NCBI GenBank assembly: GCA_963920665.1
Contig: OY987263.1
Span: 23,610,547 to 23,674,546, forward strand
DNA: 64,000 bases
Direction: 5' to 3'
Source of the DNA: Straminergon stramineum
Lineage: Eukaryota > Streptophyta > Bryopsida > Hypnales > Calliergonaceae
Made by a program: the position numbers and the translations under genes. Shown here piece after piece: positions 46,001 through 57,172 of the stretch. The notes under the pieces are model-generated. The model did not search any database. It was not told the DNA's origin and saw only the letters and a program-made list of their open reading frames with translations. Position 1 is the first letter of the stretch. Each line of letters begins with the position of its first letter.

Positions 46001-47633
46001 GAAAGACACTCGCATTAACAAGACCTCAAAAGATGTTTGCTCAAGACCGGACTACTATGGAGACTGCGTACGCTGGAGATGGTAAGCTTTTGAAAATTTC
46101 AAATGCCATCATCTTCGGTTGTAGATCTCTACTCTACTTTTCTTATAGTACTGACAGATTTAAGGAGTTGTCATACTTCTCTCTTTGTCTCTTTTCTCTC
46201 AAGGCGGTCTGCTAGATCAATCTAAGGTTGTGTTCTGACGCTTTTTCGTTTGGATTGCAGTTGTCGGTCTCAACAATCCCAACGCTTTTTGCATAGGCGA
46301 CACCATATACACGGGACCAAAGCGTATGTTTCCAGGAATTCCCTCCTTTTCTCCAGAGCTTTTCTGCTATATGCGCAACCCCAACCCATCCAAGTACAAG
46401 CAATTCGTGAAGGGTCTTAATGAACTTCTGGGAGAAGGCGCTGTGCAGGTAATAGAAATTAACCGTAGCACGATTTTTCTTTTGTTATGTCTTCCATGTA
46501 TTGGATTTCATGTGGTGAATTACTTGAGAATTTCTGAACTTGTGGTTCCTTTGACATTTAACAGGTATTATATTCAGTAGACAGTGGACGGACAGATCCT
46601 ATTCTTGCAGCTGTTGGGCAGCTGCAATTTGAGGTATGCATTCAATTCATAATGCACCAGTGCTTGCTCATCTATTATGTGGAGGATACTCTGGGAGCAC
46701 TGTATAGTTGAGCTTGCTGTAGTTTGTGCCGCAGAGGCTGCAACATCGTGACAAATTCAAATTTTCGTGGCATGGAGGTTGCATATTGCAAAGGTTTCGT
46801 ATACATGGGGTAAAAGAAACTGAGTTTCATTGTACCAACTCAAGAGATTGAATTGTAATCTACCTCGCTATCGGTATTTCCATTCTTCTGCAGGTTGTGC
46901 AGTACAGAATGCAGAATGAATATGGAGTCGAGACACTGCTTGAACCACTGAGTTTCAGTGTGGCAAGGTGGGTGACGGGCGGCTGGCCTGTTCTCGAAAA
47001 GGTTGGCCGCATCTTCAATTGCTCAACAGTTAAAGATCAGGTATGCCACTTAATACACCTGAATGAGGCCAGACTAAGACATTGCAAAACCTCCATTTAT
47101 AGATTTTTCTCTTTACCTTTTTTGTAGACTACTAGCAAATATGTCTGGTCGTTCCGCAAATATAGATCTGAAATTTCTGGATTTCTTTTCTGGTAGTGTT
47201 TGTCTCACAATGTTACCAATTATCACACACATCTCAGTTGCTCTTTATCGTGAATTTTTTTTTGTTACAGAGCGCCGCCATGTTTTATTGAGGTCATCGA
47301 TCGTTGCTGAGTAAACACGAATAGGAAGTTATCTTTGTCTAATATAACAGATCCGAGTGTTTCCAATGTGCAGTGGGGGAGACCTGTGTTGCTTTTCCGA
47401 AATGATTGGAATGTATCACAATTGCTGGTAAGTTTCATTCTTCCAACTGTTTGAAAGTCTAGTCATGCGAATCTGCACTTGGTGACATGGAAAATGGTTA
47501 TTTACATCTAGCCTTCTCCACTTTCCGGCTACTTCTGACTATTCACATATTGGTCATGTAGGGTGACCATCCGGAAATTGGTGAGTTGGCTCCATATGCC
47601 TTGCCTCCGGAGGAGATAATTTCCAAGCGATGA
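43026..47633 (+). CDS. prfC: peptide chain release factor 3 (RF3), probably plastid-targeted
   Basis: RF3 is a translational GTPase that recycles class I release factors from the ribosome after termination. Fifteen exons: 43026-43484, 43720-43831, 43947-44049, 44193-44274, 44444-44592, 44721-44874, 44980-45087, 45442-45555, 45699-45759, 45959-46081, 46261-46448, 46565-46633, 46894-47040, 47374-47427 and 47562-47633. All introns are GT-AG and every phase agrees, giving 664 residues. G1 is SHPDAGKTT (about 144-152), then RGISIT (190-195), DTPGHQDF (212-219) and NKMDR (266-270). The RF3-specific [13 protein letters not shown] and QLQFEVVQYRM are present. Bacterial RF3 has about 530 residues; the extra length is mainly an N-terminal stretch of about 130 residues, initially Ser/Arg/Leu-rich and then acidic, consistent with a chloroplast transit peptide plus linker. 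Mitochondrial targeting is possible. No defect was seen. Confidence 0.95.
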
Positions 47634-48318
47634 TTTGGTCGTAAATTGCTAGCAAATTTGGAATTATTTGTACACCTCTGCAATGCAGACCAGTTTTGCC
47701 AATGGAGGATGAGACCTCAACAGGCTTGAGATCAAGACTACTGGTAGCATCCATGTCAAGGAAATTGAGTCATGACCATTCGTTCTCAGGAGACATGCTG
47801 TAGAAGATAGAGGGCAGTGACTAAGTAATTTTAGTCGCTTGTATAGTACATCAGTGTTGTAAGAGATTTGGTAACAATTCATTCATCAAGAGTTCAGCAG
47901 ATAATATTTCATGCCTTCAGTGCAAGGAGTAAACAAGGCCGGAACATGTGTTCTGGCGCATGGAATCTCAGGTTTCTGATGGAGGATCCTGGTTAGTTAG
48001 TCTATTACGGAGTAATATATTTGGTACTGTTGTGTACCTATCTGTTGAGCTATCCTGTGTTTCCCACATGGGACGTCTTTCACGGCACCTGCAACTCCAG
48101 TAACATAGATGATATCTCCAACATGAGCAGTGAGGTACAAGCTCATTGGGTCTGCGAAAAAATATTCACACGTTCGTCTGTGCCCAAACGGAAACATGTG
48201 TCCTTTGTCAACTTGCAGACTTCTGCGTCGTAAGAAAGCCGGAAGAACTATGAACCGTCCTGTCCATGTAACGTAACAGTGTATATAGTAAATATGGAAG
48301 CCGTTCAGAATATCCATT
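47634..48318. other. RF3 3' flank
   Basis: This is presumably the 3' UTR of RF3 followed by a short spacer before the tRNA. No other gene is supported; small frames on both strands have no domain. Confidence 0.5.
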
Positions 48319-48391
48319 GCTCCCGTGGCCTAATGGATAAGGCATCTGACTTCTAATCAGGGGATTGTGGGTTCGAGTCCCACCGGGAGTG
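48319..48391 (+). tRNA. tRNA-Arg (anticodon TCT)
   Basis: The 73-nt sequence folds as a cloverleaf. The acceptor stem pairs GCTCCCG with CGGGAGT, with a terminal G-T pair. The anticodon loop is CTTCTAA with TCT at 48352-48354, and the T arm contains GGTTCGAGTCC. A typical A box (TGGCCTAATGGA) and B box (GGTTCGAGTCC) are present. There is no intron and CCA is not encoded, as usual for nuclear genes. Confidence 0.97.
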
Positions 48392-48396
48392 CTTTC

Positions 48397-48401
48397 TTTT
48401 T
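48397..48401 (+). terminator. pol III T-run after tRNA-Arg
   Basis: Five Ts lie six bases after the tRNA 3' end, the expected RNA polymerase III termination signal. Confidence 0.75.
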
Positions 48402-50605
48402 GGATTCAGCAATCAGCAACCCTGGCGATACCGAGTTTACGAGAAACTGTTTTAAATCCGGTATTCTGAAGTATTTTTTGAAATGTCTGAAGTTCTGAAA
48501 TATTATAAGTGAAATATCCAAAAGGTTGTGTAATTTTTCTTCCATTATAATATGGGATAATTTTTGAAATATTTTAAAATTATATAAAAAATTGCAAAGA
48601 GTAACATTATCAAGTGTAATTATATAAATATTATATTTATTAACATTATATTTTATTGTTCACACAAAATTTGCAACTATACCCTATGTGCATACCAATG
48701 CCTCATAATGTATATGCAACAAAATGTATGTTACATTTAGATACTATTAATGATACAATGTTTAATTTCAATTTGGATAATATGAATACATAATTAAAGG
48801 GACGATCCTTTCAAACACAATAGGTAGTGATTTCAAACTGAATTAGGATCCTAGATCCTAAATCCTATAAGGGACTTTTTACTTTCTTGATCTATTCTTA
48901 TGATTGAAAAGAGAGTGAAGAAAGCTAGCCATGCTTATGAATCCAAGTTAGTCAAACTATCCCTAGTAGACTCTCCATTCAAAATAGTCTTTAGGCCAAT
49001 GTTACATTCCATCTCAAATTTCATATTTTGAAAAATACTAGTTTGATTTTCATATAGCAAAAAATTAATAATTCTTTTTAATCATATAAAGTTTTAATGG
49101 AGTTTAACTACATAAAAGGATTATCAATGAAGAACATTCCATCCATTGCTCAAAACATGAATAAATTTGAATTGAAGCAAATTCACGAAGGACTTAAACA
49201 ACAATTGACCTTTGACAATTATATCCTCAAAAAAAACATCCTAACGAAGTTAAACAATAAGTAAGGTAGGGACACCCAAAATCACTACCTTTTTTGCTAT
49301 GGATATTAATCTTTTCTTCTATTATTAGACAAGTGAAATTTTTATATTTTTTCATTGGAAAGCAATAAAAGATTTCAATGCACCAAAGAATGTATTATTT
49401 TAATTACCCATAACTATGCAATAGTTGTGAAGATTCTTTGTAGATGTTCTTTGGTCGTTTCTTCAAGAATAGGTACATATTGATTTAGGAAATGTACACA
49501 CTACAAGCATCTCATGAAAGTGGTGCTTTTAGACATGTGATACATTTGGGTGTCCCACTACCTTAGATGCTGAATGCACAATGGTCAATAAATAAATAGA
49601 CAAAACAAAATATGTCATGCATTTAGAAAATCTACCAAGCGAACTCAGCTTTGACTTCTTACTACTCTTGCATATTTAATTTTCCAAATAATATTTTAAA
49701 TTTCACCTTCGGTAAGTTGCAATTTCTTTATTATTATCTGGAAGTGTCCAGTTGCATCAAAAATAATTAAAAAATGTCATGAGACTATGTCTTGTATCTT
49801 TCATCGATGCGAGTTGCACTTGGAAAGCCGTGTTTTGAGGAGAGAGTCAGAGGGTTTCGATTGTGAAGAAGACGTCGCTGGGTGCCGATTTCTTTTCCGC
49901 TTCAATTCGCACACGTAATTCAATCAACAATTTTAAAGTTTCGTGTATAATTCGCTTCAGTTTGGATTCTGCATTTCGTTCCTGTAAGCGCTCGAGCCAC
50001 TGCAAATTTTGTCAATTTCTGTGTTAAAGGCTAGATAAGAGAGTGTACGTGTGTTTAGAACGTTGAGGTACAATACTTTTCGAAAAAGTTTTGAAATTAA
50101 CAGGAAATAGGAACCAGTTGCTTCGACGATAATTATATAGTAGTCTACGGCGTTGCTCTATCTATTTCTAGAGTCTCCACACTCCGCTGTTGTTCAAAAT
50201 TCATGATTTGAGACTCAGAACGAACCCAGAATTGCCGAGATTGCAAGTATGATAACTTGTCTGATTGGAAAATGGAATACTCTCGTTCTCATAAATTTTC
50301 AATGGCGTTTCGATTACCTTGCACTTGGTTCTTGGATTCTGTAATAAAGAATCTGTTCTTACGCTGTAAAACAGTGCGTCTTCATAGATTGCGGACCGAA
50401 CGTGCAGAACGTTCAAATTGTTGCTGAAGTAGTAACCGGAGAACGAGACTATTCGGTTTTCCCTTACCTACTCTGTACAATCATGTAGTTTACATGAGTT
50501 TGGTTTCGGGAGCAAGGGTTTCAGCGTGGTTTAAGGGATATTCATTGGTATTGATATTGTCGAAGTTTTCCTTTTTTTCTGTGTGCAAAGAACGATTGGA
50601 TCAGA
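48402..50605. other. AT-rich spacer and 5' flank of the C2 gene
   Basis: 48,420-49,780 is AT-rich with no gene. From about 49,800 the base composition rises and stays less AT-rich up to the ATG at 50606, so this is probably the promoter and leader of the SRC2-like gene. No core promoter element could be fixed. Confidence 0.45.
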
Positions 50606-52002
50606 ATGGAGTATCGGGAGGTAGAAGTGACGTTCATTTCAGCCCAGAATCTGAAGAAGGTGAACACGTTCGGGAAGATGACAGTGTACGGCGTGGCGTG
50701 GATTTACCCTAACATGAAAGTGGCAACGCCGGTGGACACCAGGGGGAACTTGAACCCGACATGGAACGCCGCACTGAAGCTCACTGCTGATGAGCGCCTT
50801 GTGCAAGATGGGAATGGGTTTGTACACATCGAACTTTACCACTATGGCTCGTTGGGAAGTAACTTCGTGGGCTCAAGCTCCATCCCCTTGTCCGGCCTCA
50901 GGGTAGTGAAGGCGGATGTCGACCAGCAGGCGGAAAGCACCTCGTCAGGGTCCAATTTCATGACCCTTCCGGTGAAGATCCATTTTCCTGCTAATTTTCT
51001 TTCCACCTTTGACTTTGCTGTGCATACGCTGCCGTGTCTCTGTCTGTCTCTTTGTCTTTGCTATGCATTTATTTCCTTCGTAAATGGTGTGCTTCTGCTT
51101 CGATGTAGCCCATCAACAGCCTCTTCTTCGATCAAACCCATCAACTGTACTATCAAATTGCGTGTTGCACTAGATTGCCATTTATTTACGAATATGGTAA
51201 AAGCCAAGCAAAGTTTGTTAATCATCCTCAGAATAGGAATAGTCTGTCGAGGCCCCGCAGTGCAAACCCGACTTTCTATGGGAATTGGAAGGAGACAAAG
51301 TGCTATCAGAAGTTTGCGGGACCTTCGTATATTTATAGAATTCAATGGTCATGAGATCAACCCCTCTAGGAAACTTTCATCGTAATTTTTACAACAATAC
51401 CTAACTGTGATGATTTATCCAAACCCTATTCGCTCTGCTAAGTACGTTTTTTGACATATGAGGTTCTTCGGAGATCATCATTAAACTAGGATGGGGCCTT
51501 CATTTGCGGGGTCTCCAAAAGCATCCAACCAGGAGGAAGAAACGCTAATATATTGTATGCTGGGTCTCCTCGTCGGGGTCCTAGCCTCTCCAGTACAAAC
51601 TAGCCATCTTCCTCACTGTTCCACTTCATAAGTGCCAGGCTCGATCGAGTTCCTTTGATATGCTATTCTCATATCTCAACCCAACCATCTCAGGTATTGA
51701 GGCGATCAGGGAGGGCAAGAGGCACGTTGAACCTGTCAGTGAAGCTGGGAGAGCTGATCAAACATGCACCGTATACGCCTCCAATTGTTGCATATCCTGC
51801 TGGCCATGGCGCAGCCCAGCCGTATCCAATCAACCAGCAAGCCCCATATTATCCATACGGTGGATATGCGCCTCCGCCTCCTCCAAGAAGTGGCCTGGGC
51901 GGTCGATTTGGAACTGGTCTTCTAGGGGGTGGCCTGGCCGGGTTGCTCCTTGGTTCAATTCTTGGTGGAGGAGGTGGTTTCGGTGGCTGTGGAGGCTTCT
52001 AA
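50606..52002 (+). CDS. SRC2-like C2-domain protein
   Basis: Small plant C2 proteins of the SRC2 group bind membranes and are linked to cold and other stress responses. Two exons, 50606-50971 and 51694-52002, are joined by a 722-bp GT-AG intron in phase 0, giving 224 residues. The C2 domain spans about residues 3-120: it starts REVEVTFISAQNLKKVNTFG, and later has GNLNPTWN and a typical C2 LTADERL...HIELYHYG. After the intron, VLRRSGRARGTLNLSVKLG matches the family's closing strand. The tail is Pro/Tyr-rich (YPYGGYAPPPPPR) and then a Gly/Leu-rich stretch ending GGFGGCGGF, which could associate with membrane. Start choice: first Met, directly before the C2 fold. The intron also contains an unspliced open frame (to 51385), which is read-through. 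No frameshift was seen. Confidence 0.9.
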
Positions 52003-54080
52003 GCTTTACAGTTTATGTTGGAGCTGTGTGAGTTCTGTCCAGGTTCTGAGTTTTTTCCCTTGTTTCTGGAGGTCTCAATCCTCGTTCCAAATCTTTTGCC
52101 GCTTGGTAGAGATTGCCAGACCCAGTCTCCAATTTCGCTGCGGATGTAGATTGAACCAGAACGCCACCTTCTGCTCCACTTGGCAAAGGTATGAAGACAA
52201 GGAACAGATGGCTTCTTTTCCAGAGAAGCCTGAATCAAGCAAGAGTAAATTTTCTTACTCCGATCGTTTTAGATCCGCTGATAGCATCTAGTTAACAGAA
52301 TTTATGTACAGTACAGACTGACCCTTAGAAGTTGTGGCTCGTCCCCCCTGGGGAGACGGGCTTTATGATAGCGTGACTAATTTCTCAGACATGTAAATAA
52401 ATGCCGTCTCGTTTTCTTGCCTTGCGCTCTCATTTTGACAAAATATCTTTGACCTTTTTGGAAGAGTAACGGGATTCATGCTTCAGCTTCCTTGACTTGT
52501 GTTTTCTAATTTCCAATAAGTACATTCGTGTCTGGCAGGAATACCCCGGGCTCAAAGCTCATGAATGTGACGATCAAATCTTTAAAAATGCACAAAACAA
52601 ATTGGGACGAGGCTGAACACAATTGCTACAAATGACAGGCTCAGCTCGTTTGTATGATTTGATAACGAAATTCACCCGCTCTGTACATTGAAATCAATCT
52701 AAGAGTTGTAATGAAATGCACACATTTGCCAGGAAAATAGAACTACACCCAATTTTACGAGTCCCCCAAACAAAACAGAGTAATATTGAGTTCAGGATCA
52801 GTTTCGTTCCTGCCTGCACCTCGTTCTCAGAAGAGATGAGCTGAAGAAAGTTAAATCAAATCCACCACACAACTGAGCTCTCTGTTCCTCGCAAAATTGT
52901 TGGAATAGCTGGCGGAGATTTGAGAAAAAACTCCATCAGATTCTGAAACCCAAACTTAAACTTAACCGAGAAATTTCAAGTCCAAGATTAAAGCCAGAAG
53001 CTCCAGTCTCTCCCTCCAACAATGACGGTCAATGCAATTACGAGAGACCTCCTAGAAATCTCAGTGAGGCAAGAAAATTGACAAACAAATCTTCCAGTAA
53101 GATACAGTATTTAAGTTCCAATGCAGGACGGGTGGGCAACAGTGATCTCTAAACTGGCTAATTTGCGCTGGATTTCTACCACAGAAATCTAGGAACTAAA
53201 AGTATATTGTGGAAATGACTCTAGAAATAAGATTTTGAGCAAAATTCTACAGATGCAGGGACAGAAACTGGCCAAGTCACGTATTCATTATAAATTCAGA
53301 TAGCATCCATTTGCTAAACAATTTTCATCCAATTGCGTAGTTGCAACCTGGGCTGTTGATGCATTTGCTTGGCGGTTGCATCTGAGGGCTAGGATTAGCC
53401 AAGGCTTCAGGGTTTAGGTGGTTGATGCTTTGGGGGATATTAGCATTGTCTCTCTCAGGTTCTCTCTCAATTTAGCATTAACTTTTGCTTTTGTACTTGC
53501 TCTACATTAACTTCCTTTGCTTCCGTGCTGCCATCATCCATCGTTGGCCTTCCTGTTTGCTTGCACTCCTAATTCTTGGAATTGTGGTGATTATATTATT
53601 TTCCAAAATGGGTTTCCCTCGCTCCTAGCTTTCAATGCAAAAGCCGCCACTTCCTTGTTGTTGTACAATTCTTGGAGAACTGGAGACTTGCAAAGTTGCA
53701 AGTTCACCGTCTCTTGACTCATGCATTCACAACAATTTGAAAATGGAGGTGGCGATTGAATGGCTCGTTCTTCCTCCTCAATTTAATTAGTGTTCAATTG
53801 CTCAATTCGCAGAATTCTCACATCAGTGCCTTTGCTATCTCCCAAGCTTCCTATGCCTTCTTTCTGTTGTTCATGTTGTTGATTGCGCTCTAGAGCTTTG
53901 AGTCTTGGAGTACATTGTTGCTTGCCATTTGATTTGCTTATGCTCACTTGCTCAGTTTTTTTCTTTGTATTTTGTTTGGCTTTACGATTGCATCTTAGTA
54001 CGACTGCATTGGGTGTTGGGGTTGCAGGACCATGGCTTCTTGAGATGGTGCCTTGACTGAAACTCCCAAAGAATTTTTGA
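52003..54080. other. C2 gene 3' flank and intergenic sequence
   Basis: The first few hundred bases are probably 3' UTR. The rest has no supported gene. A 101-codon minus-strand frame (53783-54088) is Lys/Gln-rich without a known domain. It may be part of the 5' portion of the neighbouring transposon relic. Confidence 0.45.
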
Positions 54081-57000
54081 ATGCGCACTTTCAGCTCAAG
54101 TCACAATACTAGCGGTCTAAAAAAATACTTGGTCCCAAATGTTGATCCCAATGTGCATGATGGTGGCAATTCCTTCAACGTCACCCATGTGTCTGAGATG
54201 CGCTTGTCAAACTCGGTTTCACGTCCAGCACCTCGTAATTGCCCAACGTTTGAACTTACGGTTGTGTCTCCATCTGTTGATCCAATGAGCGATGGTGATT
54301 GTGAGGGTCACATGTTGGACAAAAGGACCATTCAGTCTGTGACGCCGCGACGAAAGAAGGCAAAAATTGTTGCCAATATTGTTACCTTTCGATGGCAAGA
54401 AGTCTAGGCTTGTAAATTTGTCTGGGCAAACGATGAGTTTAATGGAGATGGCGATGTCTTTGGCATTGTTTGCCGCAGCTGCACAACAATCAAGGGGAGG
54501 CGCAAAGTTTTGGTTTCAAAGGCTAATAATTTGGAAAAACATGAAGGGAAATGAACTTGCAAAGAAGGTGGCGTTCCATTGCCTCACCTAAAAAAGGGTG
54601 ACATATTTGTCAAACATGATTGCAAGCACTTGCAGTTGGTGAAGTTGTAGGTAGGGCGGAAGCGATCTGCTACTATGGCTGATCAAATGCTTAGAGGCCT
54701 AGAAGGTGAGTTCAAGAGAAAGCAAGTGCAATTTTCCACCCTATTTCATATTCTCAATCATGGCCGTCCACTCTACGATTATAAGCACTAGCAACAATTG
54801 CTGAGGCAGTTTAAGGTAAGAAACCTTCCTCGAAAGCACTAGTCGGAGACAACAGGCTCTATGGCTTTGTTTTGTCCGCCTTAAAGTCTATTGTCCAATC
54901 TACCAGTATAATTTCAATCAGCGTCAATGAAGTCATGGCAATTGATAACACATCTTGGCTTGGGGTCCATGTATATGCCATGGATTGTTCGGAGAGAATT
55001 CCCTATCTGTTGCACTTGTCTTGGGTTTTGGAAAGTGGTACAACTCACCACTTAACTAATCTAATCATACATGCTTTGTTGAAGGAAGGAGGCTGACTCG
55101 TGAAGAGATTGCGAGAAAATTGGTTTGTTTTAGCATTGACGGCGTAAGCACATTTCAAGGACTGAGGACGGGAGTAACAACCCAAATTCAAGAGAAATGG
55201 GCTCTGTTTCTTAACAATGCCAATTGTGTGAATTACCATCTTAACCTTGTGGTTGAGACTATGTCAAAATTTCCAATGATCTCTACGCTTGAGGGTTTGT
55301 TCCAGTCCGTTTATGCATACTTTTGCCAAAGCAACAAGCGTCACACTGAGTTGCAAAGGCTTGTTGATCTCCTGGAAACTAAGGGCAATAAGATGGTAAG
55401 AAATGTGGACACCTATTGGATTTTGATGAGAAGTCTAGAAGTAAGAATCCTATCAGAGTACCGCACTCTTCTTGTGAAAATGGGCGTCATCATGAACACT
55501 GGCTCGAAATCAGCAGCTGGGGTCGCTGACAACTTCGATCTATTGTCTGACATTGAGGTTTTACTTTCCTTGGCTTGCTTCATTCCCCTTATGAATGTTG
55601 TGCATTGCTTGATAAAACTTTCCCAAGCCTGTGATATTTTCATTTGCGATTTCATGCAAGCGGTGAAGCTTTGCATGCCAAGATGAACTCGCTTGTATGT
55701 TTATTGATTCTTCCACTACATACAAGAAAATTGATTTCCCGTACTACAACGATCTTCTGGCATTGTCTAGTTCCAAAATTCCTCTCCAATGGCGGCAGCT
55801 ACCTGGAGAAAGTGGCATTAGTCACTTATTCTTTAACTTTGAAAAGACTCACGTGTTTGCAAGATGACATGATAAGCAAACAGGGCAACATCTTTTTGTC
55901 ACCTAAGAGGAGTTCAATCAAGTGCATGACAACATTGAGCGGTAGTTTTTAAATAACTCTTACTTTTAAAAAAATAAAAAAATTTGCTTTGCATTCTATG
56001 TCAATTCTATTCTTCTATTCTCATGTTTGATTTATATTTGTGATTCAATGTTGAGGTTCAAGTCATTCTATTCTTTGAGAAATGCTTCATCCTGCTGTGG
56101 TGGCTATCAATTGCGACAAGTGCATCGAAGAGCTGGAGGCTGCAACATCATATTTCCATTTTTGTTTGTTTGTCCGTTTTCCAATTTTTTTTCTTGCCGC
56201 AAGTGCATTTGAGAGAGTTTGCAGCAGATGCATTGGAAAGAGTGAGAGATTGAGAGCTAGAGGCCACAACATCATATTTCCAATTTTTTTACTTGTTGTT
56301 GACTGCCAATTTCAGTAGCTGCATCTAATAGAGTTTGCGGCAGGTGCATCTAAGAGAATGAGAGCTAGAGGCCGCAGCATCATATTTCCATTTTTTGTTT
56401 GTTTGTCCATTTTTCAATTTCTCTTTCTTTGAAGTTAACTAGTTTGAATACTGCTCCGATGCTTGGATAATTATTGATGACTAAGTTGTTTCTATTAGTT
56501 CTATGCTTATTTGATAACTGAATGAGTGAGTCTACATGAGTTCTCGGTTCTCACAACTTGAGGAGTGAGTGCAAGTGAGGTTTTCGAAATTTAGGAGTGA
56601 GTTCTAAACTTCTAACCCTCGGTGCTTCAATCTATGCAGAAATTGCCCAATCTTTGAATGACGAGCTAGACCGCAGATTCTTGCAACAAGAACTTCTCAA
56701 TGTGTTTGGGATTACTTATCCCCAATATTGGCGGCAAGCTGGTGCCGATGAAAGTTTTGGCCATCATTTGGCGGTTTTCAAGAGTTTCTTTGCAAAGGTG
56801 AGACCTATGAACAATGGGCAACCCTTGTGTGAAGAAGAGAAGCCATACATTGTGCCGGAGATGTTATCAACATCAAATTTGGATAACCAACAAGGGTTAT
56901 TCAAGGTGACAATGAAGGCAAATGTTGAGGCAACATGTGGGCCATTGTTTCACTTGAATCCTATCATAAAATTGTGGCGAAACCTTTCTCAATCACGCCA

Positions 57001-57172
57001 TTTGAGTAAGCTAATCTCATAATATTTCAAACTTAATGAGATAGGCTATTGTTTGGTTCTTGGTTCAATGGAAGATGAGAGGTGTTTCTCTACTCTTAAA
57101 TTCCTTAAATCTTGTCAACGAAATAGGTTAGGGAAACATTTTCCCCTTGTTGTGTGTATGTTTGGCTAGAAG
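54081..57172 (+). pseudogene. hAT/ZNF862-like transposase relic
   Basis: Several frames in order resemble one protein of the hAT-related class that includes ZNF862-type genes. 54081-54404 encodes a basic segment (RRKKAKIVANIV). About 54414-54564 encodes a BED-like zinc-finger remnant (CKFVW, VCRSC, NLEKHEGK). About 54565-54650 gives GGVPLPHLKKGDIFVKHDCK, and about 54660-54810 gives MADQMLRGLEGEFKRKQVQF and LFHILNHGRPLYD. 54872-55686 covers the catalytic-domain region (NTSWLGVHVYAMD; FSIDGVSTFQGLRTGV; FCQSNKRHTELQRLVDL; SLACFIPLMNVVH). 56597-57022 is a C-terminal portion, and about 57070-57172 resembles the dimerisation end (EDERCFSTLKFLKSC). Stops such as the TGA after HEGK, and frame changes between blocks, show it is dead. 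A triplicated segment (56131-56435) interrupts it. Terminal repeats were not identified. Confidence 0.75.
56131..56435. repeat. three tandem copies of a 108-124 bp unit inside the transposase relic
   Basis: AGCT(G/A)GAGGC precedes CATCATATTTCCA in units starting at 56131, 56255 and 56363. Each unit also carries TTTGTTTGT or TTTTTACTTG and a GCAGCAGATGCAT or GCGGCAGGTGCAT block. The spacing differs (124 and 108 bp), so indels followed the duplication. Confidence 0.8.

Noticed and set aside
48357..48545. Minus-strand frame ending VGLEPTIP
   Set aside because: This peptide is the antisense translation of the tRNA-Arg T arm, a well-known annotation artefact.
50972..51385. Continuation of the C2 frame past 50971
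   Set aside because: Splicing at CCG|GTGAAG to 51694 restores the closing strand of the C2 domain, so the read-through is intron.
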